NCBI GenBank assembly: GCA_032051265.1 | Contig: DAMBYU010000001.1 | Span: forward strand, 918,828 to 982,827 | DNA from: Dryocola sp032051265 | GTDB taxonomy: Bacteria; Pseudomonadota; Gammaproteobacteria; Enterobacterales; Enterobacteriaceae | Reading direction: 5' to 3' | DNA length: 64,000 nucleotides | Part shown: positions 8,782 to 15,902 of the stretch, piece after piece | How positions within the stretch are numbered: position 1 is the first letter of the stretch | Layout of the letters: each line of letters begins with the position of its first letter | Translations under genes and position numbers: made by a program | The notes under the pieces: generated by a model | The model's input: only the letters and a program-made list of their open reading frames with translations | Databases searched by the model: none | Told to the model about the DNA's origin: nothing

Positions 8782-8812
8782 CACTATCGCCACCGAACCT
8801 GTGGCGATAGTG
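8782..8812. repeat. Perfect 12-bp hairpin inside the sugar-acid operon
   Basis: CACTATCGCCAC (8782-8793) pairs fully with GTGGCGATAGTG (8801-8812) over a seven-base loop. No T-run follows. It lies in the 167-base gap between the dehydratase and dehydrogenase genes, where it may stabilise the upstream mRNA or partly terminate. Confidence 0.8.
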
Positions 8813-8936
8813 AGTCAGTAAGGGAAGTAAATAAATAATAGAACTACTCCGGCAGAGTGAATATTCCGTTTACTGTTGCCCCATGCAGTAGCGCTGATTA
8901 TCTCTATTAAAATGATCTTCGCGATAAGAGCCTGGC

Positions 8937-9911
8937 ATGAATAAACTTACGGTTATGGTAATACCTAATAAACTTCCGCCTTATCTACTGCATCAGGCGA
9001 GTAAATATTTTAACGTAATTAAATTATCTGATGTGATCAATGATAGCCAATGGTTTAAGCATCAGGGCGAGCAGGTTAGCGCTATTCTCACTAATGGTAT
9101 CGTGGGTGCCAGTGCTGAATTAATGAACCGACTGCCCAGCCTTAAAATTATTGCCAGTAACGGCGTCGGTTATGATGCCATCGATCTCGCCATGGCACAG
9201 CATCGCAAGATTATCGTCACTAATACCCCAGGCGTGCTTAATGATTGTGTTGCCGATCATGCCATGGCGCTGTTATTGGATATCTCACGTCGCCTGAGCG
9301 AGTCGGATCGCTATTTGCGCGGTGGAAAATGGTTGTTGCAGGGCAAGTTTCCTGCGGGAAAAAAGATTGGTGGTAAAGCGTGTGCAATCGCAGGTCTCGG
9401 CAATATTGGTCGCGCCGTCGCCCGCCGCGCTGAAGCCTTTGGTATGCAGATCCACTATTTCAATCGCACGGCCAGACAAGATCTCCCCTATACCTTTCAT
9501 GCCGATCTTGTCTCGCTGGCTCAGGCTGCGGACTATTTGGTCGTGACGCTACCCGGCGGCGAGGCGACCAGGCATCTGATTAACCAGCAGGTACTGGATG
9601 CTCTCGGTCCAGATGGCTACGTAATCAACGTGTCACGCGGCTCCACTGTGGATGAAAGCGCGCTGGTTTCCGCTTTGCAGAACAACCGAATTGCCGGAGC
9701 GGCACTGGACGTATTTGAACATGAACCGCAAGTGCGCGATGAGCTGATAGCGGCGGAAAACGTAGTATTGACACCCCATATCGCCAGCGCCACTCAGGAG
9801 ACGTCAAAAGCGATGGCGGATCTGGTGATTGAGAATTTGCTGGCATTCAGCCGAGGGCAAGCAGTCTTAACGCCGATTAATTTCGCGCCCGGGGGTAAAG
9901 ATACGTTATGA
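8937..9911 (+). CDS. D-isomer-specific 2-hydroxyacid dehydrogenase (2-ketoaldonate/hydroxypyruvate reductase-like)
   Basis: 324 residues. The NAD(P)-binding Rossmann motif GLGNIG is at 153-158. The catalytic triad of the family is R234 (NVSRGS), E263 (FEHEP) and H281 (TPHIAS). FNRT at 175-178, with N and R after the second beta strand, suggests NADP(H) preference as in GhrA/GhrB. Members of this branch reduce glyoxylate, hydroxypyruvate or 2-keto-gluconate. In this operon it could reduce a 2-keto-aldonate to the aldonate that the dehydratase uses, or oxidise a 2-hydroxy acid. It overlaps the kinase gene by four bases (ATGA), showing translational coupling. Confidence 0.87.
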   Translation: MNKLTVMVIPNKLPPYLLHQASKYFNVIKLSDVINDSQWFKHQGEQVSAILTNGIVGASAELMNRLPSLKIIASNGVGYDAIDLAMAQHRKIIVTNTPGVLNDCVADHAMALLLDISRRLSESDRYLRGGKWLLQGKFPAGKKIGGKACAIAGLGNIGRAVARRAEAFGMQIHYFNRTARQDLPYTFHADLVSLAQAADYLVVTLPGGEATRHLINQQVLDALGPDGYVINVSRGSTVDESALVSALQNNRIAGAALDVFEHEPQVRDELIAAENVVLTPHIASATQETSKAMADLVIENLLAFSRGQAVLTPINFAPGGKDTL

Positions 9912-10792
9912 GCGATGATTATATTGCTTTTGACTGGGGGTCTACCCATCTGCGCGCCTGGCGCTTTCAGCAGGGCCAGTGCATTGACAGCTGCAAGCTG
10001 GAAGCGGGCATCACTCGTCTGGCTGGCCGCCATCCGCGCGACATCTTTCAAGCCGTTACCGCAGGCTGGCAGGCGCAGAAGGTGCCGGTAATTATGGCGG
10101 GCATGGTGGGAAGTAATGCGGGCTGGCACAGCGTGCCCTACCTCTCGTGCCCACTGACGCTGAATCAGCTGGCCAGGCATCTGACCCGAATTGAGGATCT
10201 GGCCTGGATCGTGCCGGGAGTTAGCGTCGACGATAAGGGCGGCCTGAATATCATGCGTGGCGAAGAGACGCAGCTACTGGGCGCCTGGCAACTGGCTCCT
10301 TCTTCGCTCTATATAATGCCGGGCACCCACTGCAAATGGGTGCAGGTGGAACAGGGCAGGTTACAACGTTTTAAAACCGTGATCGCAGGCGAGCTGCATC
10401 ATTTGCTGCTTAATCATTCGCTGATTGGCACCGGGTTACCGTCACAGGCAACCGATCGGCAGGCGTTTATCACCGGGCTGGAGCGCGGTCTGCAGGACGG
10501 TGATATTTTACCGCTGCTGTTTGAGGTGCGCGCCGCATACATTCTCGGGCGGCTGGCGCAGGAAGCGGTAAGTGAGAGGCTATCAGGGCTGTTAATCGGC
10601 GCAGAGGTGGCACAAATGCGTCGTGTGTACGGCTCGTTGACGGGGCAGCGTGTGACCATTGTCGGCAGCCCACAGCTGGCGGCGCGCTATCAGTCGGCGC
10701 TGGCGCTAAGCGGCATCACGGCTGAAATTGTGGCGGGTGATACCGCTTTTCAACAGGGAATCAGGTGCATAGCAAATGAACTGGCAAATTGA
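9908..10792 (+). CDS. dgoK: 2-dehydro-3-deoxygalactonokinase (DgoK)
   Basis: 294 residues, the length usual for DgoK. The N-terminal FDWGSTHLRAW (about 8-18) is the ATP-phosphate loop typical of this kinase family; GTHCKW (about 139-144) and GTGLPSQATDRQAF (about 176-189) are further conserved blocks. It phosphorylates 2-keto-3-deoxygalactonate to the 6-phosphate in the cytoplasm. It starts in the last codons of the dehydrogenase and overlaps the aldolase start by 17 bases, so the three are translated together. E. coli carries its dgoK in the dgo operon at another locus; here the gene has a different set of partners. Confidence 0.92.
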   Translation: MSDDYIAFDWGSTHLRAWRFQQGQCIDSCKLEAGITRLAGRHPRDIFQAVTAGWQAQKVPVIMAGMVGSNAGWHSVPYLSCPLTLNQLARHLTRIEDLAWIVPGVSVDDKGGLNIMRGEETQLLGAWQLAPSSLYIMPGTHCKWVQVEQGRLQRFKTVIAGELHHLLLNHSLIGTGLPSQATDRQAFITGLERGLQDGDILPLLFEVRAAYILGRLAQEAVSERLSGLLIGAEVAQMRRVYGSLTGQRVTIVGSPQLAARYQSALALSGITAEIVAGDTAFQQGIRCIANELAN

Positions 10793-11414
10793 TATTCCAC
10801 TGATCGCTATTCTGCGCGGGATCCAGCCGGAAGAGGTGCTGGAGCATGTCGCTGCGCTGTTGGCGAGTGGTTTTTCGGCGATAGAGATCCCAACCAACTC
10901 ACCACGCTGGCAGGAGAGTATCGCCTGTATGGTAACGCAGTTTGGTGAAAGCGGCTTATTTGGTGCCGGAACGGTACTGCAGCCGCAGCAGGTAGATAGT
11001 CTGGCGGCGCTGGGTGGGCGCTTGCTGGTAACGCCAAACGTTAATCCGGCAGTTCTCCAGCGTGGCATAGAGCATGGCATGTTAGTGTGCGCCGGTTGTG
11101 CTACGGCTACTGAAGCCTTTACGGCACTGGCAGCCGGTGCACAGATGCTAAAAATATTCCCCTCTGCCAGCTTCGGCCCTGATTATATTAAAGCGCTGAA
11201 GGCGGTACTGCCGCCGGAAATACCGGTGCTGGCGGTGGGGGGCGTAACGCCGGACAATCTTGGCCGCTGGCTGCGGGCAGGTTGTGCTGGCGCCGGACTG
11301 GGCAGCGATCTGTATTGCGCCGGACAGCCAGTGACACGTACCCGCAGCCAGGCGCAGGCATTTGTTGAGGCTTATCAAAGCATCGCGACCCAGGTTCCCG
11401 GGGAACTGAAATAG
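10776..11414 (+). CDS. dgoA: 2-dehydro-3-deoxy-6-phosphogalactonate aldolase (DgoA)
   Basis: 212 residues, full length for a KDPG/KDPGal class I aldolase. E37 (AIEIPTNSP) is the catalytic acid/base, R14 (AILRG) binds substrate carboxylate, and K126 (MLKIFPS) is the Schiff-base lysine. FGPDYIKALK (133-142) follows as in E. coli DgoA. It splits the phosphorylated product of the preceding kinase into pyruvate and D-glyceraldehyde 3-phosphate. It is the last gene of the cluster. It is a stand-alone aldolase, as in other enterobacteria. Confidence 0.92.
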   Translation: MNWQIDIPLIAILRGIQPEEVLEHVAALLASGFSAIEIPTNSPRWQESIACMVTQFGESGLFGAGTVLQPQQVDSLAALGGRLLVTPNVNPAVLQRGIEHGMLVCAGCATATEAFTALAAGAQMLKIFPSASFGPDYIKALKAVLPPEIPVLAVGGVTPDNLGRWLRAGCAGAGLGSDLYCAGQPVTRTRSQAQAFVEAYQSIATQVPGELK

Positions 11415-11590
11415 TACGCCGCGTAGGGCCATGCTCACCTGACGTACACCCCGACACTTATTCTTATCTGCGTTTCCATGCGAAGGTTGAGACGTCATGA
11501 AAATATGCCGGCGCTTACTGTTATAAAACATTTCGATGTAATCAAAAGAGTGTACTAAGTTCAGTAAAGCGGCCATGACGTGGAGAGCGA

Positions 11591-12382
11591 ATGAAACCCT
11601 TATTCCTTTTAATTTTAACAAGCCTGGCGTTGACGGGCTGTGGTGCGAATAATACCCCTCCGAAAACGCCAGTTCCCGGTGAAAAAACCTCTACCCAAAT
11701 GCGTACCCTCGAAACCGGTGCGCAGATCATCCAGTCACGTCCACCTGTTGAGGCAATAAGTGCATATCTTGACGGTTTCCATTTTTATAACGGCGATAAA
11801 AATGGCCAGATGGAAGCCCATCACTACGTGACGGTGCTTAATGACGAAGTCATGCAGGCGGTGATTTACGACAGTAATACCAAAGATGCCCGGCTGATGG
11901 GGGTCGAGTACATTATTAGCGAACGTCTGTTTAAAACGCTGCCGCCGGAGGAAAAAAAACTTTGGCACAGCCATCGGTATGAAGTGATGTCCGGCAGTCT
12001 GACCGCGCCCGGTTTGCCTGCGGTGGCCGACAAAGCGCTGATGAGCAAGATTGTTAATACTTACGGGAAGACCTGGCATACCTGGCATACCGATCGCGAT
12101 AAGACGCTGCCGCTCGGCATTCCGGCGCTGATGATGGGCTTTACCGGGGAAGGGCAGCTTGATCCGAGGCTGCTGGCAGACAGAGATCGTCGGCTTGATG
12201 TGAATACGCAGGATATCAAACGTGAGCGTGCGGATCTGGAGGCGCATCCTGTTGCTGAAGGGGCAGACGCCTGGCAGCACGGCGAGGTGATTCAGCTTAA
12301 ACGGGTACGTGGCTCGGGCGAACATGCCCACGGCGATACCGCGCATTTCGGGACATCGGAGCAAACCAGACAAGCAAATTAA
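11591..12382 (+). CDS. DUF1264-family outer-membrane lipoprotein
   Basis: 263 residues. The signal peptide ends in the lipobox LTGC with C17 as the lipidated residue; G at +2 does not signal inner-membrane retention, so outer membrane is expected. The body (about 55-210) matches the DUF1264/OBAP-type family: HFYNGDKNGQMEAHHYVTVLN and LWHSHRYEVMSG are its conserved blocks, rich in histidine. No function is established for the bacterial members. The tail (about 215-263) is polar and histidine-rich. The gene stands alone; the upstream gap (11415-11590) has no clear terminator and no obvious promoter. Nearby genes are stress or redox enzymes. Confidence 0.8.
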   Translation: MKPLFLLILTSLALTGCGANNTPPKTPVPGEKTSTQMRTLETGAQIIQSRPPVEAISAYLDGFHFYNGDKNGQMEAHHYVTVLNDEVMQAVIYDSNTKDARLMGVEYIISERLFKTLPPEEKKLWHSHRYEVMSGSLTAPGLPAVADKALMSKIVNTYGKTWHTWHTDRDKTLPLGIPALMMGFTGEGQLDPRLLADRDRRLDVNTQDIKRERADLEAHPVAEGADAWQHGEVIQLKRVRGSGEHAHGDTAHFGTSEQTRQAN

Positions 12383-12438
12383 CGCCTCCCGGAAGAAAGC
12401 AGAGAAGTGGACATACTTCCTTACTTATTCCCGCCGCT

Positions 12439-12463
12439 GATAGCCACCAGCCCGGTGGCTATC
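12439..12463. repeat. Perfect 10-bp hairpin after the DUF1264 gene
   Basis: GATAGCCACC pairs with GGTGGCTATC over the loop AGCCC. No T-run follows, so it is either a weak terminator or an mRNA-end stabiliser. Confidence 0.7.
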
Positions 12464-12487
12464 GTCCGCAGATCGTTCGATCGCTGA

Positions 12488-12495
12488 CTATACTT
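12488..12495 (+). promoter_or_regulatory. Candidate sigma-S type -10 element before the alcohol dehydrogenase gene
   Basis: CTATACTT matches the extended -10 sequence preferred by RpoS. It is 88 bases before the start codon. A comparable CTATCCTTAA precedes the opposite-strand thiamine enzyme gene (15734-15725). RpoS control is an inference. Confidence 0.4.
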
Positions 12496-12582
12496 TCTCC
12501 TCTCTTAGTTAAAACCGGCTGTCATAGCGGCAGGAAAGGCCAGCTGCGACGCCCTTTTATATAACCGAAAAGAGGAGACAGT

Positions 12583-13809
12583 ATGAAAGCTCTCGTCTGG
12601 CACGCGACCGGCGATATCCGTCTTGATGAGGTCGCCGAACCGCAGATTGAACAACCCACCGATGCGGTTATCCGCCTTACCGCCTCGGCGATTTGCGGCA
12701 CCGATCTTCATTTCATACGCGGCACCTTCAGCGGCATGAAGGAGGGCACTATTCTCGGCCATGAAGGCGTCGGCATTATTGAGCAACTGGGCGATCGGGT
12801 GCGTAATTTCGATATCGGCGATCGGGTGGTGGTCTGCTCCACGCTCTCCTGCGGCTATTGCCCACCCTGCCGCAGCGGTAACACCGCGCAGTGCGATAAT
12901 GCCAACCCGAACGGCCCGCAGGCGGGCACCTGCTTTTTTGGCGGCCCGCAAGCTACCGGCCCGATCAACGGGCTACAGGCGGAAAAAGCGCGTATTCCTT
13001 TCGCCGCCAATACTCTGGTGAAAATACCGCAGGGTGTCAGCGATGAACAGGCGATTCTAATTAGCGATATTTTTCCCACCGGCTGGTTCGGCGCGGAAAT
13101 GGCGGGAATCAAACGCGGAGACACCGTGGCGGTGTTCGGTTGCGGCCCGGTCGGGCAGTTTGTTATCGCCAGCGCGCTGTTAATGGGGGCCGGGCGGGTG
13201 ATCGCTGTCGATCCGCATGACGATCGGCTGGCGATGGCTCGTCGTCAGGGTGCTTTCACCGTCAATTTTGAGCAAGAAGATCCGCTGGAAGCTATCAAAA
13301 CATTTACCGGCGGCGTCGGTGTCGATATCGCCATTGACGCCGTGGGCGTTGATAGCCAGCACGCCCACCATGGTCCGGCGGCGGCGCAAGCCGAGCAGAA
13401 AAAAGAGCAATACCGCAAGGAAGTCGAGCAGGTGGCACCGGATAATTTTGATCATCAGCATGTGCATAATGGCAACTGGATCCCGGGCGATGCCCCAAGC
13501 CAGGCGCTGGAATGGGCGATTCAGGCGCTGAAAAAGGCGGGCACGCTGAGCATTATCGGCGTTTACCCTCCCGCCGCGCAGACTTTTCCCCTCGGTATGG
13601 CGATGAATAAAAACCTGACCATGAAGATGGGGAATTGCAACCATCACGCCATTATTCCGCACTTGCTGGAGCTGGTGCGCATGGGCGCAATCGATCCTAC
13701 TCAAGTGCTGACCCAGGTGGAGCCGTTATCCGATGTGGTCTCCGCTTATGAAAGCTTTGATAAGCGTCAGCCTGGCTGGATCAAAACCGAGCTGTTGCCT
13801 TCGCAATAA
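12583..13809 (+). CDS. Zinc-dependent alcohol dehydrogenase (glutathione-independent formaldehyde dehydrogenase-like branch)
   Basis: 408 residues, medium-chain dehydrogenase fold. Catalytic zinc ligands C38 (CGTD), H60 and E61 (GHEGVG); structural zinc C90, C93, C96 and C104. The nucleotide-binding GCGPVG is near 185. Compared with plain alcohol dehydrogenases there is a long hydrophilic insert (about 255-305) rich in Ala, Gln, Lys and His, which is usual in the formaldehyde-dehydrogenase-like and threonine-dehydrogenase-like branch. Substrate not predictable. GAGGAGA precedes the ATG. Its convergent neighbour is the thiamine enzyme gene. A possible RpoS-type -10 suggests stationary-phase or stress expression. 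Confidence 0.85.
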   Translation: MKALVWHATGDIRLDEVAEPQIEQPTDAVIRLTASAICGTDLHFIRGTFSGMKEGTILGHEGVGIIEQLGDRVRNFDIGDRVVVCSTLSCGYCPPCRSGNTAQCDNANPNGPQAGTCFFGGPQATGPINGLQAEKARIPFAANTLVKIPQGVSDEQAILISDIFPTGWFGAEMAGIKRGDTVAVFGCGPVGQFVIASALLMGAGRVIAVDPHDDRLAMARRQGAFTVNFEQEDPLEAIKTFTGGVGVDIAIDAVGVDSQHAHHGPAAAQAEQKKEQYRKEVEQVAPDNFDHQHVHNGNWIPGDAPSQALEWAIQALKKAGTLSIIGVYPPAAQTFPLGMAMNKNLTMKMGNCNHHAIIPHLLELVRMGAIDPTQVLTQVEPLSDVVSAYESFDKRQPGWIKTELLPSQ

Positions 13810-13897
13810 CTCGCGTCAAACCCAGGCTTCCTGCGCGCCCGTTAAGCACGATTTTAACGGGCGCTTTGTCTTTTTACGCCTGAACGCTTCTGCAGTA

Positions 13898-15691
13898 CTA
13901 TTTTTTGCCCGGCAAGATCTCATTCACAATCTGGCTTGCGGTATCGGCGAAAATTTTACCGGCGGAGCGATCCCCTTTCGCCATCGAAGCCATAAAGGCT
14001 TTCGCCTGTTTCAGGGTGATATGCGGCGGCAGCGGCGCGACTTCTGGATCGGTTTTTACTTCCAGCACCACCGGACGGTCTGCCGACAACGCTTCTTGCC
14101 AGGCGCTCTGTAACTGCTGCGGATCATCAACGAAAATACCTTTCAGCCCCAGCGATTGCGCGAACCCGGCATAGCTGACATCGGGGATTTCCTGGCTCGC
14201 CGCGAAACGCGGGTTGCCTTCCATTACTCGCTGCTCCCAGGTAACCTGGTTAAGGTCCTGATTATTGAATACACACACAATCAGGCGCGGGTCGCTCCAG
14301 CCCTGCCAGTATTTCTGAATGGTGATCAACTCCGCCATATTGTTCATCTGCATCGCGCCGTCTCCCACCAGCGCCACCACCACTTTTTGCGGGTAAGCGA
14401 ATTTGGCGGCGATGGCGTAAGGCACTGCCGCGCCCATGCAGGCAAGGCCGCCGGACAATGAGGCGCGTTGTCCCTGCTTCACCTTATAATCACGGGCGAA
14501 CCAGTTGGCGCAGGAGCCTGAATCGGACGTGACGATAGCATCGTCCGGCAGCAGCGGTGACATTTCCCATACCACCCGCTGAGGATTGACCGGTTTGGCC
14601 GCGGCCATCGCCCGCTCCTCCAGCGTCTGCCACCACTCTTTGACGCCGAGGGCGATCTCTTCTTGCCAGCTACGATCGCTTTTATGCTGTAGCAACGGCA
14701 ACAGCGCGCGCAGGGTTTCTGCCGCGTCTCCATGCAGATTTACTTCCACCGGATAGCGCAGCCCAAGCATTGCCGGATCGATATCCACCTGCACGGCGCG
14801 CGCCTGTCCCTCTTTCGGCAGGAATTCCGTCCACGGGAAACCGGTACCGATCATCAGCAGGGTGTCGCAATTCATCATCATGTCATAAGAGGGCTTAGTC
14901 CCCAGCAAACCAATCGAGCCCGTAATGAAAGGCGCATCATCCGGCAGCACATCCTTGCCAAGCAGCGCTTTTGCCACGCCAGCACCAAGCACGTTGGCCA
15001 GCTGCACGACTTCCAGCGCCGCGCTGCGCGCGCCGGCTCCCACCAGGATCGCCACTTTCTTTCCGGCGTTAAGAAGATCCGCCGCCTGTTGCAGATCCGC
15101 CTGATAGGGCACTATTTTCGGCCGCTGGTATCCTGTTCCCGAATGGGTGAAGCCGTGTGTATGCGGCGGTGCCTGCCAGGGTTCGTCCTGAATATCCTTC
15201 GGCAATACCAGCACCGTCACGCCATTTTGTGCCACGGCGATACGCACGCCGCGATCCACTAAATGCCGCAACTGGCTGGGCGAGGCCACCTCCTGCACAA
15301 AGTTCGCCACATCGGCGAAAACACGATCGAGGTTTAACTCCTGCTGATAACTCGCTCCGCGCGCGGTCACCTCCGCCTGACCGGCGATCGCCAGCACCGG
15401 GGAATGGTCCATCTTAGCGTCATACAATCCGGTCAGCAGGTGGGTGGCGCCAGGGCCGCCAGTAGAGAGACAGACCCCCAGTTCACCGGTGAATTTGGCA
15501 TGGCCCGCCGCCATAAACGCCGCCATCTCTTCATGACGCACCTGGATAAACTCAATGCCTTCGCCCGCTTTATCCGCGCGCTGTAAGGCCCCGAGCACGC
15601 CATTGATGCCATCGCCGGGATAGCCATAGATCCGGGTGACGCCCCACGCTTTCAGGCGCTCAATAAAAAAGTCGCTGGTCATTTTTGTCAT
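13898..15691 (-). CDS. Thiamine diphosphate-dependent pyruvate oxidase-like enzyme (PoxB/YdaP group)
   Basis: 597 residues. The N-terminal domain has the catalytic glutamate in QVRHEEMAAFMA; the C-terminal thiamine-binding motif starts GDGAMQMNNMAELIT and ends with VFNNQDLNQVTWE. The central domain (about 195-330) is the FAD/DHAP-type fold. It is closest in layout to Bacillus YdaP and to PoxB, which convert pyruvate to acetate and CO2 with a quinone or flavin acceptor; unlike E. coli PoxB the tail ends in EILPGKK without an obvious membrane-binding amphipathic helix. The start MTKM follows the weak site AGGGGAAAACG. YdaP-type genes are general-stress genes in Bacillus; here a sigma-S-like -10 supports the same idea. 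Confidence 0.83.
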   Translation of the reverse strand: MTKMTSDFFIERLKAWGVTRIYGYPGDGINGVLGALQRADKAGEGIEFIQVRHEEMAAFMAAGHAKFTGELGVCLSTGGPGATHLLTGLYDAKMDHSPVLAIAGQAEVTARGASYQQELNLDRVFADVANFVQEVASPSQLRHLVDRGVRIAVAQNGVTVLVLPKDIQDEPWQAPPHTHGFTHSGTGYQRPKIVPYQADLQQAADLLNAGKKVAILVGAGARSAALEVVQLANVLGAGVAKALLGKDVLPDDAPFITGSIGLLGTKPSYDMMMNCDTLLMIGTGFPWTEFLPKEGQARAVQVDIDPAMLGLRYPVEVNLHGDAAETLRALLPLLQHKSDRSWQEEIALGVKEWWQTLEERAMAAAKPVNPQRVVWEMSPLLPDDAIVTSDSGSCANWFARDYKVKQGQRASLSGGLACMGAAVPYAIAAKFAYPQKVVVALVGDGAMQMNNMAELITIQKYWQGWSDPRLIVCVFNNQDLNQVTWEQRVMEGNPRFAASQEIPDVSYAGFAQSLGLKGIFVDDPQQLQSAWQEALSADRPVVLEVKTDPEVAPLPPHITLKQAKAFMASMAKGDRSAGKIFADTASQIVNEILPGKK

Positions 15692-15862
15692 CGTTTTCCC
15701 CTAACCAAAAAAAGTAAGCCGTCGTTAAGGATAGTTGCAATTAACAGGCTATGCGGAGAAAGCAGCGGGGCGGTTTTAAGGGGAGAGGATAGAAGGGGGG
15801 AATCTCTGGCTTTATACCGTTGGGCTTCACCTCAACATAAAAGCTGTTCAGGGGGGAAAAGA

Positions 15863-15889
15863 AAAATCCACGCCGGAGCGTGGATTTTC
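15863..15889 (-). terminator. Bidirectional-looking terminator downstream of the quinoprotein gene
   Basis: AAAATCCACGC and GCGTGGATTTT form an 11-base stem with tetraloop CGGA. On the minus strand the stem is followed by a short T-run, ending transcription coming from the gene at 18008-15903. Confidence 0.8.
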
Positions 15890-15902
15890 TCTACTCCGGG
15901 TA

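Noticed and set aside
81..11414. Prophage or genomic island with attachment sites
   Set aside because: Only one phage-type gene is present; no integrase, tRNA boundary or direct repeat flanks this part.
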